A stretch of 64,000 nt of DNA, from NCBI RefSeq assembly GCF_015476655.1, contig NZ_JABFHF010000016.1:1-64000 (forward strand), read 5' to 3'. The notes under the pieces were generated by a model. That model did no database searches. It was not told the origin of the DNA and was given only the letters and a program-made list of their open reading frames with translations. Source of the stretch: Aquiflexum lacus (lineage in GTDB: Bacteria; Bacteroidota; Bacteroidia; Cytophagales; Cyclobacteriaceae). This document shows positions 8,698 through 17,860 of the stretch, piece by piece (within the stretch, counting starts at the first letter, position 1; each line of letters starts with the position of its first letter). Position numbers and translations under genes: made by a program.

Positions 8698-9588
8698 ATG
8701 AAAATAATTGATCCAAAACAACTTTCTACATCTCAATTCCATAGTTATTTGTTGGGTGCAGTGGCACCTAGACCTATAGCGTTTGCCAGTACGGTTGACT
8801 CGGATGGTAAAGTCAATCTAAGTCCATTTAGTTTTTTTAATGTTTTTGGTTCAAATCCACCCGTATTAATATTTTCCCCTTCAAGAAGAGTCAGAGACAA
8901 TACGACCAAGCATAGCTTGGACAATGTAAAAGATGTCCCTGAAGTAGTCATTAATATTGTGAATTTTGGAATGGTGGAACAGATGTCATTGGCAAGCACT
9001 GAATATGAAAAAGGTGTCAATGAATTTTCCAAATCAGGATTGACTGAGGAACCTTCCATTTTGGTAAAACCACCCAGGGTAAAAGAAGCCCCTGCAGCTT
9101 TTGAATGTAAGGTTATTGATGTTATTCCAATTGGGGAAGGTGGTGGAGCGGCGAATCTGGTAATTTGTGAAGTATTACTGATGCATCTTAAAGAAGAGCT
9201 TTTGGATGAGAATGATCAAATTGACCCGGATAAACTAGATGCGGTGGCCCGAATGGGGGGTAATTGGTATTGTCGGGCAAGTGGTCAATCTTTATTTGAG
9301 ATTCCAAAACCTTTAAGAAATAGAGGTATTGGAGTAGATAGTATTCCCGAGTCCATCAAAAATAGCTTGGTATTGTCTGGTAATAATTTGGGAAGACTTG
9401 GGAATATTGAAGCTTTGCCAAATCAAGAAGAATTAGAAAATTTCTCGATGAAGCCTGAGATTCAGGAAATGAAGCTTCGGTTTAAAAATGATCAGGAGGG
9501 TTTCATTTTTCACCTTCATGAATATGCGAAAGACATTTTGGAGGCAGGTGATATTGAAACAGCATGGAAGATTTTACTTCAGAAATGA
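8698..9588 (+). CDS. Flavin reductase family (FMN-binding split-barrel) protein
   Basis: A 296-residue protein whose first ~200 residues form a flavin reductase/flavoredoxin-like split barrel. APRPIAFASTVD and NLSPFSFFNVFGSNPP are the FMN-contacting segments of this family, and SPSRR...DTTKH-type residues follow. The C-terminal ~90 residues are hydrophilic and helical (FSMKPEIQEMKLRF...). It probably binds FMN and reduces a flavin or small substrate in the cytoplasm; the partner is unknown. It is a single-gene unit ended by the strong hairpin shared with sppA. Confidence 0.88.
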   Translation: MKIIDPKQLSTSQFHSYLLGAVAPRPIAFASTVDSDGKVNLSPFSFFNVFGSNPPVLIFSPSRRVRDNTTKHSLDNVKDVPEVVINIVNFGMVEQMSLASTEYEKGVNEFSKSGLTEEPSILVKPPRVKEAPAAFECKVIDVIPIGEGGGAANLVICEVLLMHLKEELLDENDQIDPDKLDAVARMGGNWYCRASGQSLFEIPKPLRNRGIGVDSIPESIKNSLVLSGNNLGRLGNIEALPNQEELENFSMKPEIQEMKLRFKNDQEGFIFHLHEYAKDILEAGDIETAWKILLQK

Positions 9589-9589
9589 A

Positions 9590-9616
9590 AAAAGGGAGCG
9601 GCTGCTCCCTTTTTCT
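9590..9616. terminator. Bidirectional terminator between flavin reductase and sppA
   Basis: GGGAGC and GCTCCC enclose a GGCT loop, with A6 on the left and T5 on the right. It lies 5 bases after the plus-strand stop at 9588 and just before the minus-strand sppA stop, so it serves both convergent genes. Confidence 0.85.
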
Positions 9617-11377
9617 TTATTGAATGTTCAAGTCATAAGGCATTCGGACCATAAGACCTTCATATTTTTTGATATTTTCAAATTGCTGAAATATGGGGTA
9701 TAGAGATCCTAATTTTTGTTTTTGATAAAATACTTGAACATCATTGGAGAATTGTCCAAGAAATCTTTCAAACCATGGTTTTTCCTGCGGATAATAAACG
9801 ATTCGGAAATCATCTGAAACTTGTGCTTTGTTAGCAGCTATTTGTATAGCATCTTCCAAGCTTCCTAAAACATCAACAAGTCCATTCTGCCTTGCCTGAT
9901 TTCCGGTCCAAACTCTTCCTGATGCTACTTTCATAATATCTTCTTTGCTTTTGTTTCTGCCCTCTGCTACCCTGGATAGGAATATATCGTAACCTTCCTC
10001 TACTTGACCTTGGAATATAGCTTTTTCCATTTCAGATACTTTTCTGGTAGGGCTAAGGAAATCAGAAAATTCTCCAGTTTTGACTACATCTGTGGTGATT
10101 CCTAATTTATTGTTTAACAAGCCTTGTGCATTGAACCATAGTGCAAAGATACCGATGGAACCTGTAATAGTATTGGGTTGTGCCACTATGGTATCAGCCC
10201 CGGCTGCAATGTAATATCCTCCAGAAGCGGCTACCTCACCCATAGAAGCTATCAAAGGCTTCTCCTTTTTGGCTTCTTCCAATTCCCTCCAGATTACCTC
10301 AGAAGCCAAAGCTGAGCCGCCTGGGGAATTTATCCGTAACACTATTGCTTTGATATCTTTGTTTAAACGGGCTTTTTTGATTTCTTCCTTAAATTTATCC
10401 GAACCAATAGTACCATCCATTTCCCCGCTCATGATGTCACCCTCTGCTACTATAACAGCTATCCGATTTTTGGAAAGCCTATTTTTCGTTTTTGCAGATT
10501 GGTTTATTTTAGTAATATTAATGGTATTTACTTTTTCGTCTTCTTTCAAACCCAACTTTTCCTTTAGTAAGTCCATTACTTGATCTTCATACCATAATCC
10601 ATCTACAAGTTTATAGTCAACTGCATCTTTGGTCTTCCTAACCAACATCTTGGAACTTATTTCCGAAATCTGTTCCAATGAAATACCCCTAGAATCCCCA
10701 ACTTCCTGAAGAAGAGTCTGGTTAAGATCATTTAGCAATGATTCAGTCTGCAATCTATTTTCAGGACTCATCTTTTCAAGGATGAAAGGCTCTACAGCAC
10801 TTTTAAAATCCCCAACTCTGAATATTTGTGGTTCAACCTCCAATTTTTCGAACATGCCTTTAAAGAACATGATTTCTGCGGCAAACCCATTAAACTCCAT
10901 TAATCCAGAGGGGTTGATATAGATTTCATCAGCAACAGAGCTCATGTAATATCCTCCTTCTGAATAATATTCCCCATAGCTAACTATAAATTTACCAGAC
11001 TCTTTGAAATCCAGTAAAACATCACGGAATTCCTTCATTCCCGCCTGTCCTGCCACAAAAGTTCCCGCTTTGAGGAATATTCCTTTAACATTCTCATCTT
11101 CTTTAGCTGTCTGAACGGCTTTTTTTAAGCTGATCAATCCAATATTCGGAACTCCTCCCAATAGACTGAAGGATGAGAAATCCGGATCATCCTCACTTGT
11201 TCTTTCAACCAATATTCTTCCCTCAAGATTAAGGACAAGCACTGTGTTTTCTTTGATTTTCACTTCATCCTCTGATGAAGATACCACAGCAATGATACCT
11301 GCGAGGATAAAAAAACTCATCACTGAAAATATTAATAGGCCCACAATAACAGCCAATACGTTTCCTAGAAATCTCAT
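9617..11377 (-). CDS. sppA: Signal peptide peptidase SppA, 67 kDa type
   Basis: A 586-residue membrane serine protease of the long SppA form with two S49 domains. An N-terminal anchor (FLGNVLAVIVGLLIFSVMSFFILAGIIAVV) is followed by a periplasmic domain. The catalytic Lys is in the N-terminal repeat (VGDFKSAVEPF) and the nucleophilic Ser in the C-terminal repeat (GEVAASGGYYIAAGADTI), the Lys-Ser dyad expected for E. coli-type SppA. It degrades cleaved signal peptides. The gene is single, and its start is the ATG immediately before the membrane anchor. Confidence 0.95.
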   Translation of the reverse strand: MRFLGNVLAVIVGLLIFSVMSFFILAGIIAVVSSSEDEVKIKENTVLVLNLEGRILVERTSEDDPDFSSFSLLGGVPNIGLISLKKAVQTAKEDENVKGIFLKAGTFVAGQAGMKEFRDVLLDFKESGKFIVSYGEYYSEGGYYMSSVADEIYINPSGLMEFNGFAAEIMFFKGMFEKLEVEPQIFRVGDFKSAVEPFILEKMSPENRLQTESLLNDLNQTLLQEVGDSRGISLEQISEISSKMLVRKTKDAVDYKLVDGLWYEDQVMDLLKEKLGLKEDEKVNTINITKINQSAKTKNRLSKNRIAVIVAEGDIMSGEMDGTIGSDKFKEEIKKARLNKDIKAIVLRINSPGGSALASEVIWRELEEAKKEKPLIASMGEVAASGGYYIAAGADTIVAQPNTITGSIGIFALWFNAQGLLNNKLGITTDVVKTGEFSDFLSPTRKVSEMEKAIFQGQVEEGYDIFLSRVAEGRNKSKEDIMKVASGRVWTGNQARQNGLVDVLGSLEDAIQIAANKAQVSDDFRIVYYPQEKPWFERFLGQFSNDVQVFYQKQKLGSLYPIFQQFENIKKYEGLMVRMPYDLNIQ

Positions 11378-11449
11378 AATCTTTTTTATTATTTGGCAAA
11401 AATACCTCTTTTTTATTTATGTTTAACTGATGTTTTTAATAACTGGTAA

Positions 11450-11965
11450 ATGGATAAAGTAGTTTTTATCATTGGAGGAAATCTTGGTGATAGACGGGTC
11501 TTGATTGAAGAGGCCAAAAGGTTTTTGGTTTTACAGTTTGGGGAATCTAAATTAACTTCTTCAATTTTTGAAACAGCTGCATGGGGAGGAAAATCATTTG
11601 GAAAATACCTCAATCAAGTTTTGATCTTTGAAACCAAGGAAAGTCCTGAAACTATTTTGACCAAAATTCTGGGTATTGAAGAAAAAATGGGTAGGAAAAG
11701 AGAGGTAAAATGGGGGGATCGAATTATGGACATTGACATTTTATATTTTGGAAATAAAATTATTCAAAGTCCATCTCTTACTATTCCACATCCCTCTATT
11801 CAGGAAAGGAGGTTTGTATTGGAACCGCTGAATGAAATCATTCCTGAATTCCCCCACCCGGTTCTTGCAAAAAAACAGAAAGAATTGCTTGAATTATGTT
11901 CTGATACCTCGGAGGTGGTTGTTTTTGAAAAAAGAAACCCGGAATACTTTCCGGGCTTGCTTTAA
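11450..11965 (+). CDS. folK: 2-amino-4-hydroxy-6-hydroxymethyldihydropteridine diphosphokinase (HPPK)
   Basis: A 171-residue HPPK, typical length. It transfers pyrophosphate from ATP to 6-hydroxymethyl-7,8-dihydropterin in folate synthesis. Visible motifs are the N-terminal IIGGNLGDR, the ATP/metal signature GDRIMDIDILYFG with its paired Asp residues, and PHPSIQERRFVLEPLNEI. The gene starts 72 bases from the divergent sppA. It ends tail-to-tail with fabD: the TAA stop (11963-11965) interlocks with the fabD stop (11962-11964). Confidence 0.96.
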   Translation: MDKVVFIIGGNLGDRRVLIEEAKRFLVLQFGESKLTSSIFETAAWGGKSFGKYLNQVLIFETKESPETILTKILGIEEKMGRKREVKWGDRIMDIDILYFGNKIIQSPSLTIPHPSIQERRFVLEPLNEIIPEFPHPVLAKKQKELLELCSDTSEVVVFEKRNPEYFPGLL

Positions 11966-12840
11966 ATACTTGCAACTTCAGCGTCTTTATTTATCTTTTT
12001 AACAAGGCCTTGAAGGACTTTTCCTGGACCGCATTCTATAAAAATGTCAGCCCCATCCTCAATCATTTGTTGGACAGATTGGGTCCATTTGACTGGGGCT
12101 GTAAGTTGAGCTATTAGATTATATTTAATTTCTTGAACATCAACAACTCCCGTCGTGGATACATTTTGGTAAACAGGACAGCTTGGGGCCTTAAATAGGG
12201 TAGCCTCAATGGCTGATTGGAGTTTTTCACGTGCTGGCTCCATCAATGGTGAATGAAATGCACCCCCGACAGGCAATGGTAAGGCTCTTTTAGCACCTGC
12301 TGCTTTCATCTTTTCGCATGCTATTTCAATTCCCTTATTACTGCCCGAAATCACAAGCTGTCCAGGACAATTGTAATTGGCGGGCACTACGATCTCGTTT
12401 TCTATGGATGCACATATTTCTTCCACCTTTTGGTCTTCTAGACCCAAAATGGCAGCCATTCCGGAAGGGTTGATTTCACAGGCTTCCTGCATGGCCAAAG
12501 CCCTTTGGTAAACGAGTTTTAAACCATCTTCAAATGAAAGGGTGCCACTAGCTACCAAAGCAGAAAATTCTCCAAGGGAATGTCCTGCAACCATAGCTGG
12601 ACTGAAATCTACAGATGTTGTAGCCAAAACAACAGAATGAAGAAAAATAGCCGGCTGGGTCACTTTTGTCTGTTTGAGTTCCTCCTCAGAACCTTCAAAC
12701 ATGATGTCTGAAATCCGAAAGCCTAAAATCTCATTTGCTTTTTCAAATAATGACTTAGCTTCTTGGTTGTTCTCATACAATTCTTTACCCATTCCCGGGA
12801 ATTGTGCTCCCTGACCGGGAAAAATATACGCTTTTTTCAT
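11962..12840 (-). CDS. fabD: Malonyl-CoA:ACP transacylase
   Basis: A 292-residue FabD that loads malonyl groups onto ACP for fatty acid synthesis. It starts at the ATG of MKKAYIFPGQGAQFPGMG; an in-frame TTG eight codons upstream is less likely because the family begins at this point. The catalytic Ser88 is in GHSLGE, the active-site His in GGAFHSPLM, and the Gln of PGQGAQ forms the oxyanion hole. It is not clustered with other fab genes here and lies between folK and the carbonic anhydrase gene. Confidence 0.96.
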   Translation of the reverse strand: MKKAYIFPGQGAQFPGMGKELYENNQEAKSLFEKANEILGFRISDIMFEGSEEELKQTKVTQPAIFLHSVVLATTSVDFSPAMVAGHSLGEFSALVASGTLSFEDGLKLVYQRALAMQEACEINPSGMAAILGLEDQKVEEICASIENEIVVPANYNCPGQLVISGSNKGIEIACEKMKAAGAKRALPLPVGGAFHSPLMEPAREKLQSAIEATLFKAPSCPVYQNVSTTGVVDVQEIKYNLIAQLTAPVKWTQSVQQMIEDGADIFIECGPGKVLQGLVKKINKDAEVASI

Positions 12841-12875
12841 CTTTTTAAAATTTGTTCTGTGCAAAGATATTAAAA

Positions 12876-12905
12876 AATAAGAGGTCTTCCCGAAGACCTC
12901 TTAAT
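12876..12905 (-). terminator. Terminator downstream of the carbonic anhydrase gene
   Basis: GAGGTCTTC and GAAGACCTC pair around a short CC loop, with a T-rich tract following on the minus strand. It ends the carbonic anhydrase transcript before fabD. Confidence 0.8.
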
Positions 12906-12930
12906 AGCAAATAAATCAATTTTTACATTT

Positions 12931-13590
12931 TTATTCATCAATAGTTAAAGAATCTATATTCATTCCTCCAAGGTCATAGATTTCTGTAATTTCTTTCAAA
13001 GCTGCTTTGAAATCAATTTTGAGGTCAATTAATCTTCCTGTACTAACATCAAATACCCATCCATGGATTTTCATTCCCCTGTTTCTAACTGCTTTTTGAA
13101 CAACCGCTGTTTTTAATAAATTGACACATTGTTCTTGGACATTCAATTCTACAAGCCTATTATATTTTAATGTTTCATCCTCAATTGCATTGAGTTCATT
13201 TTTATGAATTCGGTAAACATCCCGGATATTTCTAAGCCATGGGTTAAGAATTCCAAGATCCGCTGCATCCATAGCAGCTTTTACCCCTCCGCACAAATAA
13301 TGGCCACAAACTACCACATGGTCTACTTTAAGGTTATCCACAGCATAGGTCAATACGGACATGGCATTCAGATCAATGCTGATGACCATATTGGCAATGT
13401 TTCGGTGAACAAAGACCTCACCTGGCTGAACACCCATCAAGTCCTCAGCACTTACGCGGCTATCCGCACATCCAATATAAAGAATATCAGGATTTTGACC
13501 TTTTGCTAGATTTTTAAAATAATTGGGATCTTTATCTAGTTTGGCTGCAATCCAATTTTCATTGTTTTCAAATACATTAGCTATTTCCAT
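12931..13590 (-). CDS. can: Beta-class carbonic anhydrase
   Basis: A 219-residue beta carbonic anhydrase. Zinc ligands are visible as Cys41 and Asp43-Arg45 (CADSR) plus His97 and Cys100 (GHYLCGG), the full Cys2-His(-Asp) set. It interconverts CO2 and bicarbonate in the cytoplasm, supplying bicarbonate to carboxylases such as the acetyl-CoA carboxylase step that precedes FabD. The length and the VHRNIAN segment are typical. It is a single gene with its own terminator, starting at an ATG. Confidence 0.95.
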   Translation of the reverse strand: MEIANVFENNENWIAAKLDKDPNYFKNLAKGQNPDILYIGCADSRVSAEDLMGVQPGEVFVHRNIANMVISIDLNAMSVLTYAVDNLKVDHVVVCGHYLCGGVKAAMDAADLGILNPWLRNIRDVYRIHKNELNAIEDETLKYNRLVELNVQEQCVNLLKTAVVQKAVRNRGMKIHGWVFDVSTGRLIDLKIDFKAALKEITEIYDLGGMNIDSLTIDE

Positions 13591-13670
13591 AGTTGGTTTT
13601 TTTGTTTAATAATGATACACTAATTAGCTAAGAAAAACAAGGAAATATTGAATAGGAGGGAATTGGAGAA

Positions 13671-14093
13671 TTAAAAGTCTTCTATGCTGAGAAATCTCTT
13701 TTTTTCTTTTTTGGTGGGAAGGCGACAAGTTTCTTTTTTACCAAACCATTTATACCTGTTGCGAGCGATCCATTCATAAATAGGATCCCTGATAAAGCTT
13801 GGAATAATAATGAAAATATACATGAGTGGCCATAATCCACTCAGGTTTCTTGCAATTTCCAAAGCAGCCCGGCTTTTGTAGAATACAGATTCCTGATAAA
13901 TAAAGACAAGAGAATCCAGATAGTCTGAATTAATTTTAAAATCTTCAAGCAATTTTTTGGTTACATCATCCTGTAAAGCTCCAACTTTGAATACCTCTTT
14001 GCTGTCCCTATTAATTATAAAATCTACGGCACTGTTACATAAATTGCATACTCCATCGAAAAGCACTATTCTGAACTTTTCTTGTACCCTCAT
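13671..14093 (-). CDS. DCC family (DUF393) thiol-disulfide oxidoreductase-like protein
   Basis: A 140-residue DUF393/DCC protein named for the N-terminal motif, here FDGVCNLC with a CxxC pair. The family has a thioredoxin-like fold and is thought to act in redox reactions, but no defined substrate is established. A hydrophobic stretch (LSGLWPLMYIFIIIPSFI) and a basic C terminus are typical. Its ATG overlaps the stop of the upstream surface-protein gene by 4 bases (ATGA at 14090-14093), which suggests translational coupling on one transcript. Confidence 0.88.
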   Translation of the reverse strand: MRVQEKFRIVLFDGVCNLCNSAVDFIINRDSKEVFKVGALQDDVTKKLLEDFKINSDYLDSLVFIYQESVFYKSRAALEIARNLSGLWPLMYIFIIIPSFIRDPIYEWIARNRYKWFGKKETCRLPTKKEKKRFLSIEDF

Positions 14094-16930
14094 CGGAGTA
14101 CTTGTATTGTTCCTTTCAAGGACTTGCTTTGTAAAGCAGGATCAAGTGCGTCAAATCGCACTGTTCCTGAATAGAAGTATGTTCCTGCCGGTAACTCATT
14201 GCCATTATTGTCTCTTCCGTCCCACCTGATATAAATATCGTTTTCAGTTGACTCAAGGCTATTATAACTGAACACCTCAACTCCCCATCTATTGACTATG
14301 AATATTTCAACACCCAAAACGAATCTCGGACACCTTACGAACGGGTTATCGTATGCCATAAAGGTTTCATTCACCCCGTCTCCATTTGGAGTAAATGCGT
14401 TTGGTAATTCATAATTGGGGCAATTGTCCACACAAACGATGTTGCTCGCACCACTTTCGTTACCCGAACGATCTACTGCAGTGATGTAATAACAACCTCT
14501 GTAAGTAGGTAAATTCGAAAGAATGGCGTCCCTTTCGAAAGTTGAATAAGTACCTACTAAATTGAATTGACCGTCTTCTCCCTCTGGAGAATAGTATAAT
14601 CTGAAAGCACTTAATTCATCATCGCAGACACTTGTGAAATCCGGTTCCCAGCTAAGTTCATGAACAAAGGAACTGAAATTACATCCTTTATCAGATAGGA
14701 ACGCACTACATTCAGGTCCCTCAAATGTCAAAACAGGTGGGCATGGAAGCCTGTCATCATCCGGCCTTGCACATATAATCTGAGATTTATTTTCAAGGGG
14801 ATAAGCTATTAAATCGACATTGTAAGAACCCTTAGTGATGACATAATAACAATACTCTATTTCTTTTTTAAGGGTGACTCCATTATGTCTACCATCATCA
14901 AAATAGGTAAAACCTGCTGTGGTCACATCAACTTCCGCAATTAATTCAAAAGTATCCGAATCCTGGGCATCAGGGTCATTTCTGTTTCTATATACCTCAT
15001 GTGTAAATTCAGAAACAGCATTGTTCCAAGGAACTGTGAATGCCCAATTGAGTTCTATAGCTTCATTGATAATTATTGGCTCAAGTCTCACTGAAGATGC
15101 AGAACTTGAACTGTCTATGGTAGTATTGTTTTCTTTGAGGATTACCTTATAATTATAAACAAGGTTTTCTGTATTCAAACCGATATCAGTAAATGTGGTA
15201 TCTGAAGTTTCAAATACAGAGATCCTATTTTGGTTTCCGGTAAAACCAGTGCTTCTCAAGAGTTCATAGGTAAATGGGCCTGGGAATTGAACCCTGTCAA
15301 TGTCATAAGGTGGTGTCCATTTTATGAAAATCTCCCCATTTTCGCTATCTGTTTCTTCAATGCTGACGTTGGTGATCAGCGGTACATCGACATCTATTGT
15401 GATACATATTTCTTCAGAAACTATACTCTCTCCCAATCTAGGCGGAGGAAAAGCAGATACCAATCTGTAGCAATAGGTATTTCCTGGGGCCAATCCTTCT
15501 CCTTGGTTATTGTCCAGAAAATTGAATGTGGACATATTGGTTGTTCCTACCAGTTCATATCCTGCCCGAATACCCGTTTCACAGGAATCCGGTTCATAAG
15601 GATCGGAATTCAGCCTTCTCCAGACTTGCATGGTTTCTGCGGAATTCGAACATGAATATGGCTGCCATTGTAGATTGACTGCCCGGCCCTGTTGTTGTTC
15701 CACATCTTCTAAAACAGGAGGGGGACCAATCACCTTAATATTCCAGGTTTTGATGTCAACCAAAGCTGGTCCGGATCTGGGCTGATCAGTAATCCTTATT
15801 CTGACCTGATATTCTCTTTCTCTTACGTGGCTACAAATGGTTTGCCAATCAAAGTTGATTATTCCAGGACTGGATTGAAACAAAGAAACAGGGTCATAGC
15901 TTGCAGGAGAGGCCGAAATTTCTATAGGATCTCCAAAAACCTCAATTTTTATGGGATCACCATCAGGATCAGATCCCTGTATGATCTCTTCTATTTTTGT
16001 ACCTGCGACTACGCAAAGATCTGGAGGTAATATCAACTCAGGTCGTTGGTTGTTGGAGTTTTCAATGATGATTTGCATGTCTCTGACCACGTATCCTATC
16101 TGTCTCCAGCGACCATCGATTTTTCTCCATTCCTCTATTCTGAACGCCACATTATATTGTCCTGCCAATCCTGGGGCATCCCAGATTAAATCCCCTGTCA
16201 AAGGATCAAGGGAAAGAAATGGTGGCGTGCCGCCATCCTCCCTATTAAAACTGAATTCGGAAGTGGATGGATCTCTATAATTGTTGACAGGTCTTTGGAA
16301 AGCTTGTTTGGGCACATCCATTCGGTAAGAAAGGCTGTCTCCATCAGGATCATAAGCACCAGGGTTATGGATATATCTCTTATTTACAGCTCCATTATCT
16401 ACAGGCGGTATGGTAAGTACAGGGGAATTATTGACCCCTATAAATGGATCTATGGTAATTTTGGTCTCCACATAAAACGGTGTATCCACTGAATTATCCA
16501 TATTAAGGGTCAGGTCATTTCTATTGAATTCCCTAAACCTAATGATATAATCTCCAGGTCCTTGATAGGTATGTGTAATTACAAATGTGTTTTTTTCAAT
16601 CTGATTACCAAGCGCTTCCGAAAGCGTAAAATCAGCTTCAGTATTTAATTTCACTTCCCTTCCGTCTCCAAAATTGATGTCTCCAGGACCAAAAATCACA
16701 CTTGATCTCGTGTCTGTGTAACCAACCACCGTTATTCTATAGGTCAGAGTCTGCACTGAAACACGTTCGGCAGTGATCTCACCTGCACGAATGTGAGTCG
16801 CAAAGGAATTTGACAAAGACAGGAATAAAAAACCGCAGGTGAGTAAAAGTAAAGCGCTGAATTTCATGGAGGATTTAAATTTGCCTTTCAAGATATACGA
16901 ATTTAACCAAAACAGGATATAATTTTTCAT
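14090..16930 (-). CDS. T9SS type B (gliding-motility C-terminal domain) secreted protein with fibronectin-III-like repeats
   Basis: A 946-residue exported surface protein. A signal peptide is present whether translation starts at the ATG at 16930 or at the internal ATG at 16867 (MKFSALLLLTCGFLFL...SFA). The N-terminal part has PKD/cadherin-like segments (GGVxPDGDSLSYR-type repeats, GSDPDGDPI), followed by several fibronectin-III-like domains around the middle. The C terminus (YELPNAFTPNGDGVNETF ... IFNRWG-like IVNRWGVEVF ... WDGRDNNGNELPAGTYFY) is the CHU_C/TIGR04131 gliding-motility-associated domain used for type IX secretion and cell-surface attachment. It is probably an adhesin. It is coupled to the DCC gene downstream. 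Confidence 0.9.
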   Translation of the reverse strand: MKNYILFWLNSYILKGKFKSSMKFSALLLLTCGFLFLSLSNSFATHIRAGEITAERVSVQTLTYRITVVGYTDTRSSVIFGPGDINFGDGREVKLNTEADFTLSEALGNQIEKNTFVITHTYQGPGDYIIRFREFNRNDLTLNMDNSVDTPFYVETKITIDPFIGVNNSPVLTIPPVDNGAVNKRYIHNPGAYDPDGDSLSYRMDVPKQAFQRPVNNYRDPSTSEFSFNREDGGTPPFLSLDPLTGDLIWDAPGLAGQYNVAFRIEEWRKIDGRWRQIGYVVRDMQIIIENSNNQRPELILPPDLCVVAGTKIEEIIQGSDPDGDPIKIEVFGDPIEISASPASYDPVSLFQSSPGIINFDWQTICSHVREREYQVRIRITDQPRSGPALVDIKTWNIKVIGPPPVLEDVEQQQGRAVNLQWQPYSCSNSAETMQVWRRLNSDPYEPDSCETGIRAGYELVGTTNMSTFNFLDNNQGEGLAPGNTYCYRLVSAFPPPRLGESIVSEEICITIDVDVPLITNVSIEETDSENGEIFIKWTPPYDIDRVQFPGPFTYELLRSTGFTGNQNRISVFETSDTTFTDIGLNTENLVYNYKVILKENNTTIDSSSSASSVRLEPIIINEAIELNWAFTVPWNNAVSEFTHEVYRNRNDPDAQDSDTFELIAEVDVTTAGFTYFDDGRHNGVTLKKEIEYCYYVITKGSYNVDLIAYPLENKSQIICARPDDDRLPCPPVLTFEGPECSAFLSDKGCNFSSFVHELSWEPDFTSVCDDELSAFRLYYSPEGEDGQFNLVGTYSTFERDAILSNLPTYRGCYYITAVDRSGNESGASNIVCVDNCPNYELPNAFTPNGDGVNETFMAYDNPFVRCPRFVLGVEIFIVNRWGVEVFSYNSLESTENDIYIRWDGRDNNGNELPAGTYFYSGTVRFDALDPALQSKSLKGTIQVLR

Positions 16931-17050
16931 ATTAATCAAACAATAAAATTAAACGCTTGGTTAAATGAACGTACAAAATTTATAAATATTGAGTTTCCAA
17001 ACAATTCTATTTAGAATGGTTTAAAATAAGTTCAATCGATTGTTTTTGGA

Positions 17051-17081
17051 TTGTTTACTAAGCTTTCCACATGTAAATTTG
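17051..17081 (+). promoter_or_regulatory. Bacteroidota-type promoter of the sdhCAB operon
   Basis: TTG at 17051-17053 is followed after exactly 20 bases by TAAATTTG (17074-17081), matching the Bacteroidota housekeeping consensus of -33 TTTG/TTG and -7 TAnnTTTG. Transcription would begin near 17088, giving a leader of about 45 bases before the sdhC ATG at 17133. Confidence 0.6.
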
Positions 17082-17132
17082 GCGCCATAGTTTTATAACC
17101 AAATATCAATCGAACACTTAAGAAAAAATAAT

Positions 17133-17816
17133 ATGAGTTGGGTATCAAAAACCTTAAACAGCACGCTGGGCAAAAAATTATTGATGGCTCTAACAGGTTT
17201 ATTTCTGATATTATTCTTGGTCGTGCATTTGGCTGGGAATTTACAGTTACTTATTTCTGACAATGGTGAGTCGTTCAATATATATGCACACAGCATGGCC
17301 AATAACCCTTTAATTAAAGTCGTTTCTTATGGCAACTTTGCATTTATTTTACTTCATGTTATTTATTCAATAATCCTTACCAGACAGAACAAAAAATCAA
17401 GACCTGTAGGCTATGCGATAAGCAGACCACAAAATAACAGTTCTTGGTCTTCTAGAAACATGGGGATATTGGGAACAATCCTATTGATATTCATTCTTGT
17501 TCATTTAAGGGGATTTTGGTATGAGTTCAAATTTGGGGAATTACCAACGGCAGTTTATGAAGGCATTACTTATAAGAATGTTTTTGTTATTGTTTCCGAA
17601 GCATACTCTAATGTATTTTATGTCGCCTTTTACGTGATTTGTATGGGTTTCTTGGGATTTCATCTCTCACATGGTTTTGCAAGTGCATTCCAAACCCTTG
17701 GTCTAAATCATACAAAATATTCACCTTTGATTCAAAAAGTCGGTTTTGGCTTTTCAATTATAGTTCCAGCACTATTTGCACTGATTCCTCTGGTCATGTA
17801 TATCCAAACACTTTGA
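17133..17816 (+). CDS. sdhC: Succinate dehydrogenase cytochrome b subunit (B-type membrane anchor)
   Basis: A 227-residue, five-helix membrane anchor of the B-type succinate:quinone oxidoreductase of Bacteroidota, a single subunit that replaces separate SdhC and SdhD. The N terminus SWVSKTLNSTLGKKLLMALTG and the first helix LFLILFLVVHLAGNL carry a heme-ligating His. Further His residues appear in later helices (LLHVIYS, VHLRGFWY, GFHLSHG), consistent with two b hemes. It is the first gene of sdhCAB; sdhA starts 45 bases downstream. Confidence 0.94.
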   Translation: MSWVSKTLNSTLGKKLLMALTGLFLILFLVVHLAGNLQLLISDNGESFNIYAHSMANNPLIKVVSYGNFAFILLHVIYSIILTRQNKKSRPVGYAISRPQNNSSWSSRNMGILGTILLIFILVHLRGFWYEFKFGELPTAVYEGITYKNVFVIVSEAYSNVFYVAFYVICMGFLGFHLSHGFASAFQTLGLNHTKYSPLIQKVGFGFSIIVPALFALIPLVMYIQTL

Positions 17817-17860
17817 TCCAGCAGATTTAATTGAATGTAGAAATATAAAATCTTATTTAG

